This document shows positions 39,141 through 54,900 of a stretch of 64,000 nt of DNA, in pieces. The notes beneath the pieces are model-generated. The model was not told the DNA's origin. It searched no databases and saw only the letters and a program-made list of their open reading frames with translations. How positions within the stretch are numbered: position 1 is the stretch's first letter; each line of letters opens with the position of its first letter. Both the position numbers and the translations under genes were made by a program. Origin of the DNA: Holacanthus passer (lineage: Eukaryota > Chordata > Actinopteri > Pomacanthidae); assembly GCA_025331565.1 (NCBI GenBank), contig JAFREQ010000012.1:8918501-8982500 (forward strand). The letters are read 5' to 3'.

Positions 39141-39566
39141 TTTGCTTGGTGCACATACTTTACATATGTATGTTGTATTTTATATATATTCATCATTTGA
39201 TATATTTTGTCATTTTCTTAAACATGAAACACTCCCTGACAGTAACAATGAAGGTGTGCTTTCATTTCGCTGACAGTACAGCATCATTAGAGATAAACCT
39301 GTGGTTTAACAATGCCTCTCAGACTAGGCAGCAGCGACTGTGGCCAAGCGCCTGCACTAAACCACAGGTCATGAGGAAACGCTATGTTTGAAGATACGAT
39401 CACATGTATTTCAGTGGAAACTGAAGGTGTAATGAAACTGACCTTATTACAGCTGCTTATCTTGGCATCACTTAGACAAGTTAACTTGAATCAATATACA
39501 GTTTAAAAAAAGAAGGCCTGAATTATAGTGATCAAATGTGACAGAACCTTCACATGGATGCAACAT

Positions 39567-39600
39567 TATAAAGAAACAGAGACACCAGCTTCCTCTTCTC
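39567..39600 (+). promoter_or_regulatory. tyrobp: tyrobp core promoter
   Basis: TATAAAG at 39567-39573 is followed at 39589-39600 by CTTCCTCTTCTC, the reverse of a GAGGAAG (PU.1/ETS-like) site. Transcription would start near 39600, leaving a leader of about 215 bases before the ATG. Confidence 0.5.
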
Positions 39601-39813
39601 TCAGTGGACTCTTTCCTCCTCCCCCTGAGACAGTCACATGCTGACAAGCCTCACAGCACTACCAGCGCTGCCCGTGGACACGTCTTCATCTCTGACATCC
39701 AACACATTGTTTATGGGAGTGACAACACAGCCATTAGAAAGAGAACAGAAGGACAGGTGGCCCTCAGCCTCTCCTTCTCATTTCCTCCTTTGCCAGAAAA
39801 CAACATCAAGAGG

Positions 39814-40516
39814 ATGTCTGACGCTCTTTGCATTGTCGGTTCTTTGTTTGGTGAGTTTATGTGTTTTGACTGTTTACGACTATAGCAATTATGCAGGAGC
39901 TGTTATCGTCTGATGTTTTATGAACTCTTTTTCTTTCAGGATCTACTGAAGGACAGCAAGGTACGGAGCTTTCCTAAACCTTTTGCTCCAGTGGGATGCT
40001 GGAATATGATGCTGTGTGTTTTGGTTTTGTGTTACAACCTCTTCTCTCTTTTACAGAATGTGGTTCCTGTTATGTAATAAATATGGGGTCTGTAGTGGGT
40101 ATTCTTGCCTCGGACATAATCTTGACCATCTTTATCACTATTTCTGTGTTCTGCTTTGCAACTCACCACAAGAGACGGAGGGAATGGGACTCTCATGATG
40201 GTGAGCACTAACTGTGTATTGCTGCTAATTTGAGAGTGTGTTGAGTGTAGGTGGGCATTAACACTTTTACATTTTTAACAGGTAGTAAAAGAAATCCACA
40301 ACCATCAGTATCAAAGAAAATTCCGACAGAGGTCACAGAATCTCCCTACCAGGTAAAACATTATTTCAGCCTTAAAGACAATAAATATGAAAAAATGCTT
40401 CAGGTCATATTTATAAATCATTTGTGTTTCCATGATGAATTGCTTTGACATTTTTGTAGGAGTTACATGGAGTCCGGTCAGATGTGTACAGTGAGCTTCG
40501 GCACTTTAGGAAATGA
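39814..40516 (+). CDS. tyrobp: DAP12, ITAM-bearing transmembrane adaptor
   Basis: Coding exons: 39814-39850, 39940-39960, 40057-40200, 40282-40352, 40460-40516 (stop TGA), giving 109 residues. DAP12 is a disulphide-linked dimer that pairs with NK and myeloid receptors such as TREM family members and signals through Syk/ZAP70. Seen: a short hydrophobic leader, a juxtamembrane ECGSC (dimer cysteines), a span with the required Asp (GILASDIILTIFITISVF), a basic stop-transfer (HHKRRR), and a canonical ITAM, ESPYQEL then seven residues then YSEL, with the same spacing and nearly the same sequence as mammals. The leader is unusually short; the reading frame stays open upstream to 39538, but the TATA position favours the ATG at 39814. 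The gene converges with the minus-strand RGD gene. Confidence 0.92.
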
Positions 40517-40930
40517 AACAATGGAACTATAAAAATCCCAACGATGTCTGATATTATGTTGTTAAGCTGTAAATGGAAAGTACCGCACACCCTTCCGCAC
40601 ATATCTTGCTTTGCCATCCACAGCATTATAGGTAATAACACACAGTTTATTTTTATGTATTTTGCATGTATTTGATTTATATTTTATTCATTGAGTTGTT
40701 GTTGTTGTGCTGAATGTGATGTTTGCTGTGTTACATTCTTGTTTTGTGCAAATCTTAAGCTGTATTGAAATATGTATTTGTATTTAAGTAATTTTGAATT
40801 AAACTACATTATAACACCAAGGAAATGAAAAGGATGCATTTTCTTTCTTTTTGTATTTATATTTCAGGAGATTACTTACACATTTTCACATTAACACTTT
40901 TTTCTGTTGTAAATCATCAAAAACATTTTT
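40517..40930. other. Convergent 3' ends of tyrobp and the RGD gene
   Basis: AT-rich DNA with AATTAAA near 40797 on the plus strand and TTTATT near 40647 and 40683 (AATAAA on the minus strand). The two 3' UTRs may overlap. Confidence 0.4.
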
Positions 40931-43844
40931 CTAAAAAAGGTAATAATAATAACATGAAAGACGAGTAAGCCTAACACAAAAATTGTCAAAATGGCTCAAA
41001 AAAAAAAATCCATGTAAAAATCTAAATTTGGATGAAAAAGTCCCTGAAGCAACTGTATTTGGAAGCAGCCTGTCAGCCTCATATGACTCAACAGATGGCG
41101 GCCCCTGACTCATTATGAGGAAGGAATTCAATTCTGGGAAAAGAGAGGAAAAACAATTGTTATTCGACATTGCGTTCATACCAGATAATTACCAAAGCAG
41201 GATCGAGGAGGCTAATTAGATCCTCTAGTTAGACAACACGGAATATAATTGATTTAAATGTGCATTGTGTGGTAAACTTAACAACATGCCATGGAGTTGT
41301 TTCCTCAACCAGGCTGAGCAGAGATTAAGCAGAAACAAAAATGCAGAGGAAACAGACCTGGGTGTGATCATCAGGAGGATCGGCTCTTGGCTGGAACAAA
41401 CAAACCACTGGGTATGTGCTCCGGAGCCAAAGCGCCTGTGACAGAGAGGATTGCAAGAGATGACAGATCTTTCAGGGAAGCAGTTAGTGTATGCAAAGGT
41501 AATCAAACAATGATGGAAAACAGCTCTTACCTATTGGATATGTTTCAGCGCTGATAAATTCTCTGGTATCTGCGGGAATATTAAAATCAATTGTTCAGCC
41601 TTTGGTTGCTCAGAGCATAATTCTTGAAACAGTTTTGTTTTATGTGATGTAGAGAGACTAACCATCGTAGTCTGCGTCTCCTCTGTTGCCCACTGGAGCA
41701 GGTTGGCCATTGTTGTCCTCCAAACTATCCAAATCCTGCAGTTCTGTGTTTCGGCCTGGGGTCAACATACCATTTAACCCATTTCCTCTTCCTGGTGTTG
41801 CCTTTCTCTGGAGATTGGTGCCTAGTCTGGCGCTGTCAGTCACCTGCTCTCCACTTAGATGGATGACTTGTTTTCCTGACAAATTTTCCACTGTCCTTCC
41901 CTCCTCGCTGTTCAGATCAGTCGGCTGTCTGCCTGCTTGCTGGGCCCCGTGCGGCCCACTGTGCTCCCTGCTCCCCTGGTCCTGAACCAGCCTGCTGCTC
42001 ATATCTATCAGCCTTGTGCTGTCTTTGTATGCTACTCCTTTCCTCCTTGATGGTGCCTTATCTTTGTCCACAACTTTAGGAATCGTGACCTCATGGCTGT
42101 CAGGGTCTTTGAATGCATCTGGGAAAGAGAAAAAGTTATTACATCTGCATCAATATGTTGTCTGCACTGTTACAGACACTGAGATGGTAGTTTTAACTTG
42201 AATTGCAGAGACTGTACTTCTGCTTTCAGCTCTGTTTTGTTGGTTTTGAAATATAAAAGACTTTTATTTACATGAAATTAGATATTTTTTCTCACATACC
42301 TTTAAATCCATTAGTGTCAAAACTCTCTGTAGAGTTTTCCTCTGACACATCTGTGAATGAGTTTGCAGTTATTTAAAATGAAATCCTACTGATGACAAGC
42401 ACCAGAAATGTTAAATCACAGTTCTTTTGTATTTCAATGTGTGGCATGTGTAATACCACAGTCAGAGGCTGAGAGGACTGTTCTATATTTTAGAATGGTC
42501 TTTAGCGATTTTAGGTTGTAGAAAGTCCTTTTTACGAATAGATGTTCTTTTGTATGAAGGTTTGCAAAAAAGTAATATCTAGTAGGCCTACATGGAGAGC
42601 GAAACACTGTGCAATGGGTCGACCAGACTGACAATTCAAAGGGCAGAAAGAGACGAAGATACCTCTGAGCAACAGTTAAATATGAATATAGGAAATCACC
42701 AGTCATTGGCAAAAAAACAAATTGGAAGCTCAGAATCAAAATCTTGAGGATTTACTATTTCTGCTGTTTTTAATCTGCATTAAAATAGCCATTACCGAAG
42801 GAAAGAAGAAAAACATCAGTTTAACATGTGATTCTAAGCTTTTGAATGGTTGTGCATATATACAGCATATAGAGAGAATAATCCACTGTCAACAGGAAAA
42901 AAGCACAAAAATGTACCTTCAGAGTCTTGTTCTTTCACCGGTTTATTTGGAGGGTTTCTGGTGGGTTTCTGGAGGGTTGCTGCAGATTTGAAAAAACATA
43001 TGGTGATGAGGCTGGTCATATATGGTACCAATAAGATAATGTTAAAAGTGCTTGTTACAGTACACCTTGAAGTTTAAGGTAAACGATAAAGCAACACAAA
43101 TACCAAGTATATGTATGTTCTGTTGTTGTCTCTTTTTAAGATAAGATAAGATAAGATAAACCTTTATCCATCCCGCGTCACCTGGTCTTTGAGTATCATG
43201 TTTATGTTTTTGGTGAGAAGAGCTGTCAATAAAGAACCTTTCAGTTTCATAACCGATCTCACATCTCAATATATCTGATAGTTATATCTTGAATCACAGA
43301 CCTGTTGTAGTTGCAAGTGTGGTCTTTTCAGTAGTTGTACCCAGTGCATCTGTAACAACATCAGTGAACAGATTATGTAAATTCAATGTAGTGGTTTAAA
43401 CAAATTCAGATTGATCTCAAAAAGCAGCACTTTTGCATTGACATGACATAAAAATCACTTTAGTAATCTCACCATTGAGGAAGCTTAATACATTTTCTCT
43501 TCGGGCTTGAAAAAAAAGAAAGAGAGAAAAAGTGTTTTCCCCACTGTCATATCTAATACATCATACACGTGCATTACAAAAGACGAGAAAACTCAAAACA
43601 ACATCTGATTTTTTTTCTCTCTCTTCAGATTGATTTACCTCTGATTGGGGCTGTTACCACCATAGTTGCAAACAGAAGAAATGAACAACACGTGAAGCTG
43701 AAACAAATAACACACATAACACAGATAATTCCAATGCTGAAATGCATGTTTACATCTGCAGATGGCAAATAAAGTACATTTCAAAGAAAGATATTTAAAA
43801 AGGTAGATGTCTATGACACAAAATATAAAAACTTACAGCTTCAT
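40931..43844 (-). CDS. Unrecognised secreted, cysteine-poor protein with RGD motif
   Basis: I do not recognise this gene. Exons in transcript order: 43844-43837 (ATG), 43697-43639, 43505-43473, 43349-43302, 42979-42917, 42350-42300, 42118-41663, 41569-41531, 41133-40931. All have GT-AG borders; the first intron is phase 2 and the other seven phase 1. The product is 319 residues. Residues 1-19 form a signal peptide (MKLFTCCSFLLFATMVVTA) with APIRARREN after it. Then come a Thr-rich stretch (GTTTEKTTLATTT), an acidic Ser/Glu stretch with the sequon NST, and a 151-residue exon rich in Gly, Gln, Asp and Arg that ends near NRGDADYDD. The mature chain has almost no cysteine and looks disordered. 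A TATA box lies upstream of the ATG. The last ~35 residues read through T-rich DNA and may be a wrong exon end. SIBLING/SCPP proteins resemble it in style, but their introns are phase 0. Confidence 0.6.
43138..43160. repeat. GATAA pentanucleotide repeat
   Basis: Four tandem AGATA/GATAA units followed by AACCTTTATCCATCCC, a context seen at many fish repeats. It lies in an intron of the RGD gene. Confidence 0.7.
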
Positions 43845-43900
43845 TGTTGACTTTGGTCCCCAACTGTGTCCACTGTTTGCCAGCAAGACTGCTGTAAGGC

Positions 43901-43909
43901 TATTTTATA
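43901..43909 (-). promoter_or_regulatory. TATA box of the RGD gene
   Basis: TATAAAATA on the minus strand lies 57 bases upstream of the ATG at 43844, which would place the start of transcription near 43875 and leave a leader of about 30 bases. This supports the first exon and the strand. Confidence 0.65.
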
Positions 43910-44450
43910 CTGCTGCTCGATCCTGGTTTTTCACCTTAAATCGCTCTCGCCCGAGTTAATTATAGATTGTGACCAGATGTATCAGATTGAGTTGCAGTCA
44001 AAGACCATTTCTGTGTGTCTAACAGTGCACGACTTGCAGGCAGAGGAGCAACAATTAGGCTACAGGATATATTCACAAGGGCCTATTCATAATATCAATT
44101 CAGGATGAAAACAGAGGTTCTCAACATTCAAACTCACATAAAGGATGACTCTTTCTTCCTTTTATGTATTGATTACAGGTGGTAGATTACTTCAGGAAAA
44201 TGCCCCTGGCTTTTTCTAACCTTTTGAATAATGCCACAAACCACGCATTGTTTTCTGTCACCATTTCACCATTGTCCATTTACCCAGTGAGTCCTATATT
44301 TCACCTAAACAAAGACCTTTTTAAAAACAGGCCTTCTGAGTATTAGTGTATAGAAATGCTTCTTGGTAGAAATGCACAAGAATGTAGTGATCAGGTGATG
44401 ACAAGCAATGAGTTTTGAAACTATTTGCAAATTTCAGGTGTGTACTAGTT
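43910..44450. other. Intergenic DNA between the RGD gene and csnk2a1
   Basis: No exon or known repeat was recognised. It may hold upstream regulatory DNA of the RGD gene. Confidence 0.35.
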
Positions 44451-44818
44451 TATAAATATTTGAACGATAAGGGCTCAATGAATAAAATCTGCCCTCAATA
44501 ATCTTATATCAGAACATGTGTTGTGCAAATGAACAGTGAGTTTGGAGCAGGTTTACACCTACTATCGCTCACATTTTTTAAATAGCAAACAAAACGTGAC
44601 CGTGCTGACTGATTAAATGCAGATAAAAGTTTGCATTTATATAAATATTTGAACTATATGGGCTCAATGAATAACATCTGCCCTGAACAATCTGAAATCA
44701 GGATCTGTGTTGTGCACATGAACAGTAAGTTTGAAGCAGGTTTATACCTACAGTCATTTTTTTTAAACAACTAACATAACATGACACTTGTGCCTGATCA
44801 CATGCAGATAAAAGTTTC
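44451..44818. repeat. Diverged tandem duplication, about 186-bp unit, two copies
   Basis: 44451-44632 and 44636-44818 align along their length. Both start TATAAATATTTGAAC, share GGGCTCAATGAATAA, ATCTGCCCT and TGTGTTGTGCA, and end GCAGATAAAAGTTT. The copies differ by many substitutions, so the duplication is not recent. Confidence 0.85.
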
Positions 44819-44899
44819 TGTCAGACCTGTTGGTGCCTCAATCCCCCCCTCATGAAAAAGAAAAAGGAGAGCGCCCCCTGCGGGAAAGGCTGTTCGCAC

Positions 44900-44951
44900 T
44901 AAGCTCTTGATCTCAAGCATCGCCATATTGACGTCCCTACAACGCTGAGAG
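44900..44951 (+). promoter_or_regulatory. csnk2a1: csnk2a1 core promoter and first untranslated exon
   Basis: CGCCATATTG at 44921-44930 is the reverse of an ATATGGCG (YY1-like) element of the kind found at initiators of TATA-less housekeeping genes. A donor follows at 44951/44952 (GAGAG|GTAATC). Further untranslated exons are likely at 45695-45786 and 46111-46187, each with good splice borders. Confidence 0.5.
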
Positions 44952-45150
44952 GTAATCGCGTTATTTAACCACAAATCGTCGCAGGTTTAAAGCCACTGCT
45001 GGGTGTTTTAGATGTGAGGAAACGCCGGGGAGAAGGAACACAGCCGTGGTGCCTTTCTGCTGGCCGATCAGAGTGTTTGTAGGATGTTTTTTCAAGGCGT
45101 TGTCAGTCAGTGTGCCTCGCCAGCCAGCAGGCTATTCACTCCCTTAGCAT

Positions 45151-45425
45151 GCTAGCTTAGCACTTTCTAGCTTTAGGAAACAGCTTTTTTTCGAAGCTTG
45201 TTGCTAAGCTATACTTTAATCATGACTACTAGAATGTTTTTTACTGTTTTGACGCTTGCTGCTTATTTCTTGCCGGCACTATTTCATAATGTGGGCCGAG
45301 AGCTAGTTGTGACTTTCCAACCGGCTTTTCCCTCAGCTGTTGACGAGCTAATGCTAACAAGCTAGCAGCCCAGCCAGCTGCCCGGTTTGCCTCACAGCTA
45401 GCTCGCTAGCTAGCTTGTTAGCTCC
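45151..45425. repeat. GCTAGC-rich tract in the first csnk2a1 intron
   Basis: The six-base palindrome GCTAGC occurs at 45151, 45361, 45397, 45405 and 45409, with many extra AGCTA/CTAGC pieces between. Chance density would be far lower. Function unknown. Confidence 0.6.
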
Positions 45426-46385
45426 ACTGCACTTGTGTAGGCCTTGAGCCACAGAGGGTTTGTACGTACTCTCACCTTTTCATTAAAGAAATAAGCGGGC
45501 AAACTGGCTGCAACTGAGCCGATGATTTGTATCAGAGAGACCATTTGTCAATTGGATGCCTCTCTTAGACCCATTAATTTAATGTGGCCTTGTAGCTGTA
45601 TCGGCTGGCAAACGTTAGCTCACATAGTTTGCTCGTGTTTGCTTAATTGACAGCATTGATTTTAATCAACCTACTTTCTGTCTTTTTTCAACAGGAGATC
45701 CTGCCTTGCTGTAGCCCCCAGTGATGACTGTATTGAACCCTGTACCTCCTGATTAGACTGGTTGGATGCCCCCATTTAACACTCAGGTTTCTGTCTTTCA
45801 CACGCCACCATATTTAGACACAGCAGACGCCAGTAATTTAGTTTGAGTTGATTTTTTTTTTAGTTTTATGTCTGTGCTGTTTATGTAACATATGCTGCTG
45901 TTGTAGTTTGCACGTTTCTGTTTTTGCCGCCTTCTTGTAGCTCATGAGAAACATTTGTATTTTCATTTGAAAATCTCTTATTCAAATCTACAGTGAAATA
46001 GTGAGGAAAATATTTTCAAATTAAAAGAGGCGTTAATTAATGTTTCTCAGTCTAAATATGGTGATTAGACTGTTGTAGACAAACTGTTTTTTTTCTGTAT
46101 GTCCATGCAGCTTTCTTACCATAAAGGCATCTCAACTGCTTCTGTTCTAACTCATCGATCACCATCATCCTGGAGGGAACCTCCCAGGTAATGCATTGTC
46201 TTTTAATTAGATCACATTATATCACCTATTTTGAGTTTTATGATATCCTTAAGTGCTGACCATTTTAGATCTGTACACACAATTCTTTTGGATTAACTGT
46301 TTTATTTATTTTTTGCTGTTATTTTAAGTAACTCAATTTTTTTTTATTTTGTTTTAGGAGCTTTAGAGAAGATCCTGTGTAGAAT

Positions 46386-49976
<3,591 letters not shown>

Positions 49977-50248
49977 AGCCACTTCCTCACCTGTGTTTCT
50001 GTGTGCTCATGGCCATGTCCTGCCTAGCTCTCACTGCGGCCCAGGGCCATGGCTCCCCTTTTTATGTTGAAAATAACAAAGAAGAAGATTTAAAAATTGC
50101 TTTTCACATTCAGTTATATTTTGACACCTGGACTTGACAGAAATGTATTGTTGCACCTGTCAGGATTATTAGAATTAATTTGGGTGTGTTATTTGACAAT
50201 GCCATTGTCTAGAAATTCTAATAAGATGTAGACATGAAGAGAATGGAT

Positions 50249-50254
50249 AATAAA
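50249..50254 (+). promoter_or_regulatory. csnk2a1: Polyadenylation signal of csnk2a1
   Basis: AATAAA lies about 275 bases after the stop codon. Longer 3' UTR forms cannot be excluded, since AT-rich sequence with further signals continues to about 50700. Confidence 0.45.
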
Positions 50255-50259
50255 ATTTA

Positions 50260-51850
50260 TTTTGTATGTTCCAAATATACAGTCTTGCTTGAAACTGTTT
50301 GATGGGGATCCTGCTGTATTACACTGTGAACCTTTACACGACTTCACAAAACAGAGTCAGGAATCTGGTGTGCCCCACCTAACAGTGCTCGCTGGTTGCA
50401 CACGACATGTAATGTGCAGGAGTTGTTGGTGTTTTGAAGTTGTTAGATGCTATAATTCTTTAATTGGACTTTTGTAGATATTCTACAGTTACTGTCAGGT
50501 TGCATGCACCCAATGCTGAGTATCACAGGGTCAATAGTTTGCCAATCTTATGTTACTTTCACTTCTATATGTGTATGTATGTGTTCATGTTTGTTTTTTA
50601 TGAAGTCTCTTACACATGATTTTGATTACATAGACAATTTTGTAACTTTTTGTTTTATGTTGGGAGGAGTCATCATCTACAAAAACAACTTCAAAAATAA
50701 ACAATTTAAACAGGGTTTTGCAGGCACTACATGTTATTGAGTATACCGTCTGTTGATTGGTCGCATTGGCAATACATGGGTGAATTTAAAAGCAGGGCAG
50801 CATAGTCAGACAAAACAATCCCTTTGATAATACGGTTTGGCACCAAATCTATATAACAGTGGATTCCCTAGTTTTCAACTGTGTTCATGCAGTCACATCT
50901 CTTGTGTAGCTCGAACAAAGTAAGTGTGCAATGCATATATCCATTATCCTGCATAGTGTCTGAATTATGGAGGCATCCGATATTTACATTTCTAGAGAGA
51001 AGCTGAATGTGTGAGCAAGAGCAGTCAACCACATTCAGCCATATTAACCATACCCATATTAGACTCCAACTAATTATAATAAATTAGAAGATGGTTGTGG
51101 TAACTCATGCATGTTCTCTGGTGGGAAAAAAAGTGAAGGCCTCTACAAAACCAAACTTAAAAAAAAACTATCCTGATTGTTCCCAGAGGTTTAACAAAGG
51201 TTAGAGTAACATACATAAATGACTCCTGCCATTACTTATGCAAACAGACCTATAATCCAAGAGTTCACTCATGTGCAGTTACAGTATGTGATGGACATTC
51301 ACATTCATACAAAACTATTATAAAACGACGTGCCTTATTGAAATCACTGTGATCCAGGCCTCATGGCACTTATAACTTCCATCTAACACTTTGAACTCAC
51401 ACACTGGAGCAAAATAAATCCAAAATGTTTGAGCAAACAACTGAACAACAAGCTGAAACACTGGAGTTGTTTTTAGACACAATTTGTCTCCGGATGTAGC
51501 GATGCTGCGTTCAGGTGCTTATCACGTGTGGGAAATCACCACTACGACACACTTATCGTTTCCAGTTCGTTTATTTTTGATCCTCTCGTTGACAACAAAC
51601 ATATTTATTCTCTATATTTTATACATACTTTACACACCTAGAAGAAATACCTTCCTCTCCCGCAGCTGTAAGATAAATGAAAGGAATCAGGTTGGATGTC
51701 AGTCTGCAAACTGCGTGATGTTACCGTAAGTAATTGAAGTATTCATATTTAAGATAGGAGTACACAAGCAACTCCCAGATGACAAAATTTCAACGTTAAT
51801 CATTAACAACAAAGTGTGAAGTAGAGATTGATTTCCCGTGTGTCCGACAG
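50260..51850. other. Intergenic DNA between csnk2a1 and the first paraoxonase gene
   Basis: AT-rich. An 81-codon ORF at 51484-51729 has no splice context or recognisable domain. The right end (about 51830-51926) is GC-richer and should include the PON promoter and leader. Confidence 0.4.
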
Positions 51851-51926
51851 TCGGGAAGGCAGCATCGGTCGCGCCTCGGCTGCAGAGTTCGGGCCGTTTG
51901 AGAAACTAGTTTCTGGGGATCGCAAC

Positions 51927-54900
51927 ATGGGAAAGCTCGTCTTCATCTCGATTGTAATAGCTGCTTCAGCGGCTCTGCTTGGACAGAGGATCGTCAACTT
52001 GCGGTAAAGTAGACATTAACTGAGTCGTGTTGAGTTTTCCTGCAGACAGAGAAGCTGTTGTTTACTAATCTAACTTTGCAGGAGAAGAGCTCTGGCCTCC
52101 AGAGAGCTGACCCGGAATCACCTACCCAACTGTGTGGCACTCAAACATCTGGGTGAGTCACATTAACCACAGGAGACATTAACTTGAGCCGAACTTTAAA
52201 ATGAGCCTGAAACTGTCCTGCTTTCAGATTCTGGATCAGAGGATTTAACGATCATGTCAGACGGAGTCGCCTTCATCAGCACTGTGAGCGTTGATCCTGC
52301 TCAGGTCCAACAAACCTGACTCCCTCTTTCATCTCTTCAACCTGTTACAAGCTTAATATTTCACTCAGGGCCTTTGTAACTTTATAATGTAAAAAGGAAA
52401 ACTACATTTTTTGACATTCACGTTATTGTTATTGTTATTGATGAGGGATTCAACTAGTGATTGTTTTCATGATCGATTAATCGTGTAGACCATAAAATGC
52501 CCCTCCCAGTCTGTCAAGACTTTAAATGTTCTGTTTTGTCTGGCCAAAACTCAAAGTTACTCAATTTACAGTGACATAAAACAGAGAAAAGCAGGAAACC
52601 TTCATATTCACAGCAATTTTGGAGATTTTTTAAATCTGAAAAATGATGAATCAATTATCTAAATAGTAATTTTTTTGTCATTCAATTGATCGACTAATTG
52701 TTGCAACTTTATTAATAATATGCTCAACATAGCCTCAAATTAAGGTTTGTTTAACATCTGATGATCAAAAAGTTCTTCCTGATCCATCTTAAAACTGCAT
52801 GTACTTGGCCAGACTCTCCTAAAACAACAAAAACTCTTCTAACTCTTGCCAATAGATATAGACTAATGCCTTTTCCTATCCACTGTCCCTGATTTTTATT
52901 TATGCACAGTATGATTAAAGTATGTTGTCATAATTAATTGTGTGACTTTTATATATATTTATCTCAAGGGTCTGAAGTATCCTGGACTCCCGGCCGCAGA
53001 TGCCACAGGAAAGATCTTCACCCTCGATATGAAAGATCCTCGGATGAAACCAGTGGAGCTGCGCATGCCGAGAAACTTTGATCTGGAATCATTCAACCCT
53101 CATGGCATCAGTGTATACACTGATCCCAGTGGTAAGAGCACTTATCTAACATGTGTGCTAAGTCATGTCACACAGAAGTCACCTAAAGGTCCAGTTTGTT
53201 CTCTTTGATCCAGATTTGACAACATTTATATTTATGAACAAATTTGAGTACATTTCACAACAGACAAAAAACATTTCATTCAATTGTGTGTGCGTGTAGA
53301 GAATGTGGACAAACTTGATGTAATCACCTGCTGTGATAATCTCAGTGGGTACCCTGTGGGCACGATGGGAGTAGCTAAGATTGTACCGCTATCTTAGGTG
53401 CGCCAGTATATTTCACCCTCACACACTTTTCAGTTTGTTTGCTAATATTTCTTATAGTGTTTTTCTTGTTTCTTATCAGATGATGCAATATACCTGTTTG
53501 TTGTCAATCACCCTGAACAAAAAAGCCAGGTCGAGTTGTTCAGATACGTTGAGGATGACCTCTCCCTGCTGCATCTGAAAACCATCAAGCATGACCTTCT
53601 GCACAGGTACAGTGTGCTGACACATTTAAACTGGACCTACCATGAACTTGTCTTGACAAATGTATAACATATTCATACAAAAACTATATGCATATTATAA
53701 TTAACTATGTAATCATCGTATATGATCAAATATTTTCTCCAATTCTGATTTATCTTTCCAGTGTAAACGATATTGTTGCACTCGGAGTGGACACCTTCTA
53801 TGCAACCAACGATCACTACTTTACCGATATATACATAAAATCTCTGGTGGAGCCTCTTATTGGTCAGCCTTGGGGTAATGTTGTGTACTACAGTCCTAAG
53901 GAAGTAAAAGTGGTTTCTGAGGGATATTACTTTACAAATGGCATCAATATGTCACCAGACAAAAGGTAAGAATGATGTGCAGGGCTGCATATATGATCAT
54001 TCATGCTTCAAATGTCTAATGTTTTCATATTTATAGTCTCTCTCATTTGCAGGCAAGTATATGTGGTAGATCTGTTTGACCACAATGTACACGTGCTGGA
54101 GCGGAAAGAAGACAATTTATTAGTCTCTGTGAAGGTAAATTATTTAGAATTTCAGCAATATAATGCACTTACTTCTTACTGCTGATGATTCTGTTCTCCC
54201 ACTGAGAAATAAGCATGCTTCATCTGCTTTAATAATTACATATTTTATACTTTCTTTTATCATTATAGCTTACTTAGACATGAGAACAATAACACAATAT
54301 GATCATATCATCTTTATAGAAATCCTCTAGAAGTATTACTCACCTCTGGTTGACATTGAATGCAGAATAAATCCCGAATTTTAATGCAAAGAAAGTTGCC
54401 TTTAAAGCATTATTTGAATATTTCTGGTTGTGTTTTACCGTTAATGTGCAATGATGAAGGAAATTCGATTATGTCAAATGCAGTTGTTGATGGCTGTTTC
54501 TGTAAACCAAGGGGTTCTTCTTTATTAGAGATAACTTGAAGTGCAGTTACATGGATTTTATTTCAAAATCTTGACTATGAAAGACAAATAAGAGCGGGCA
54601 CAAGCAGCAGATATTCTTCATGTAATGTGATTAAAGCGCTGCAAAACCAATGTACGCTGATGCTGAACAGTGAGGGAAACAAGTACAAATTATATCATGC
54701 TAGAATTGTCATTTAAGGTAATCGAGACGCCATGATGAATGCGTAATTCTAACCTTGTGTATGACACCTCACCAGTCTGTGGCCGTGGGTTCACTCTGTG
54801 ACAACGTCGAAGTTGATGCTGAAACTGGTGACCTGTGGTTGGGCTGTCACCCTAATGCCTGGAAAGCTGTCATGTTTGATCCCAAGGACCCACCTGGATC

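Noticed and set aside
41225..41506. Minus-strand ORF between the last two exons of the RGD gene
   Set aside because: It lacks an acceptor and donor in a matching phase; the exons 41531-41569 and 40931-41133 join directly in frame.
43844..44951. Bidirectional promoter for the RGD gene and csnk2a1
   Set aside because: The two starts are more than 1 kb apart with a tandem repeat between them, and one promoter is TATA-type while the other looks YY1-type.
51484..51729. 81-codon plus-strand ORF with a hydrophobic middle
   Set aside because: Isolated, AT-rich, with no splice context, no signal of a known family and no sensible promoter. Chance ORF.
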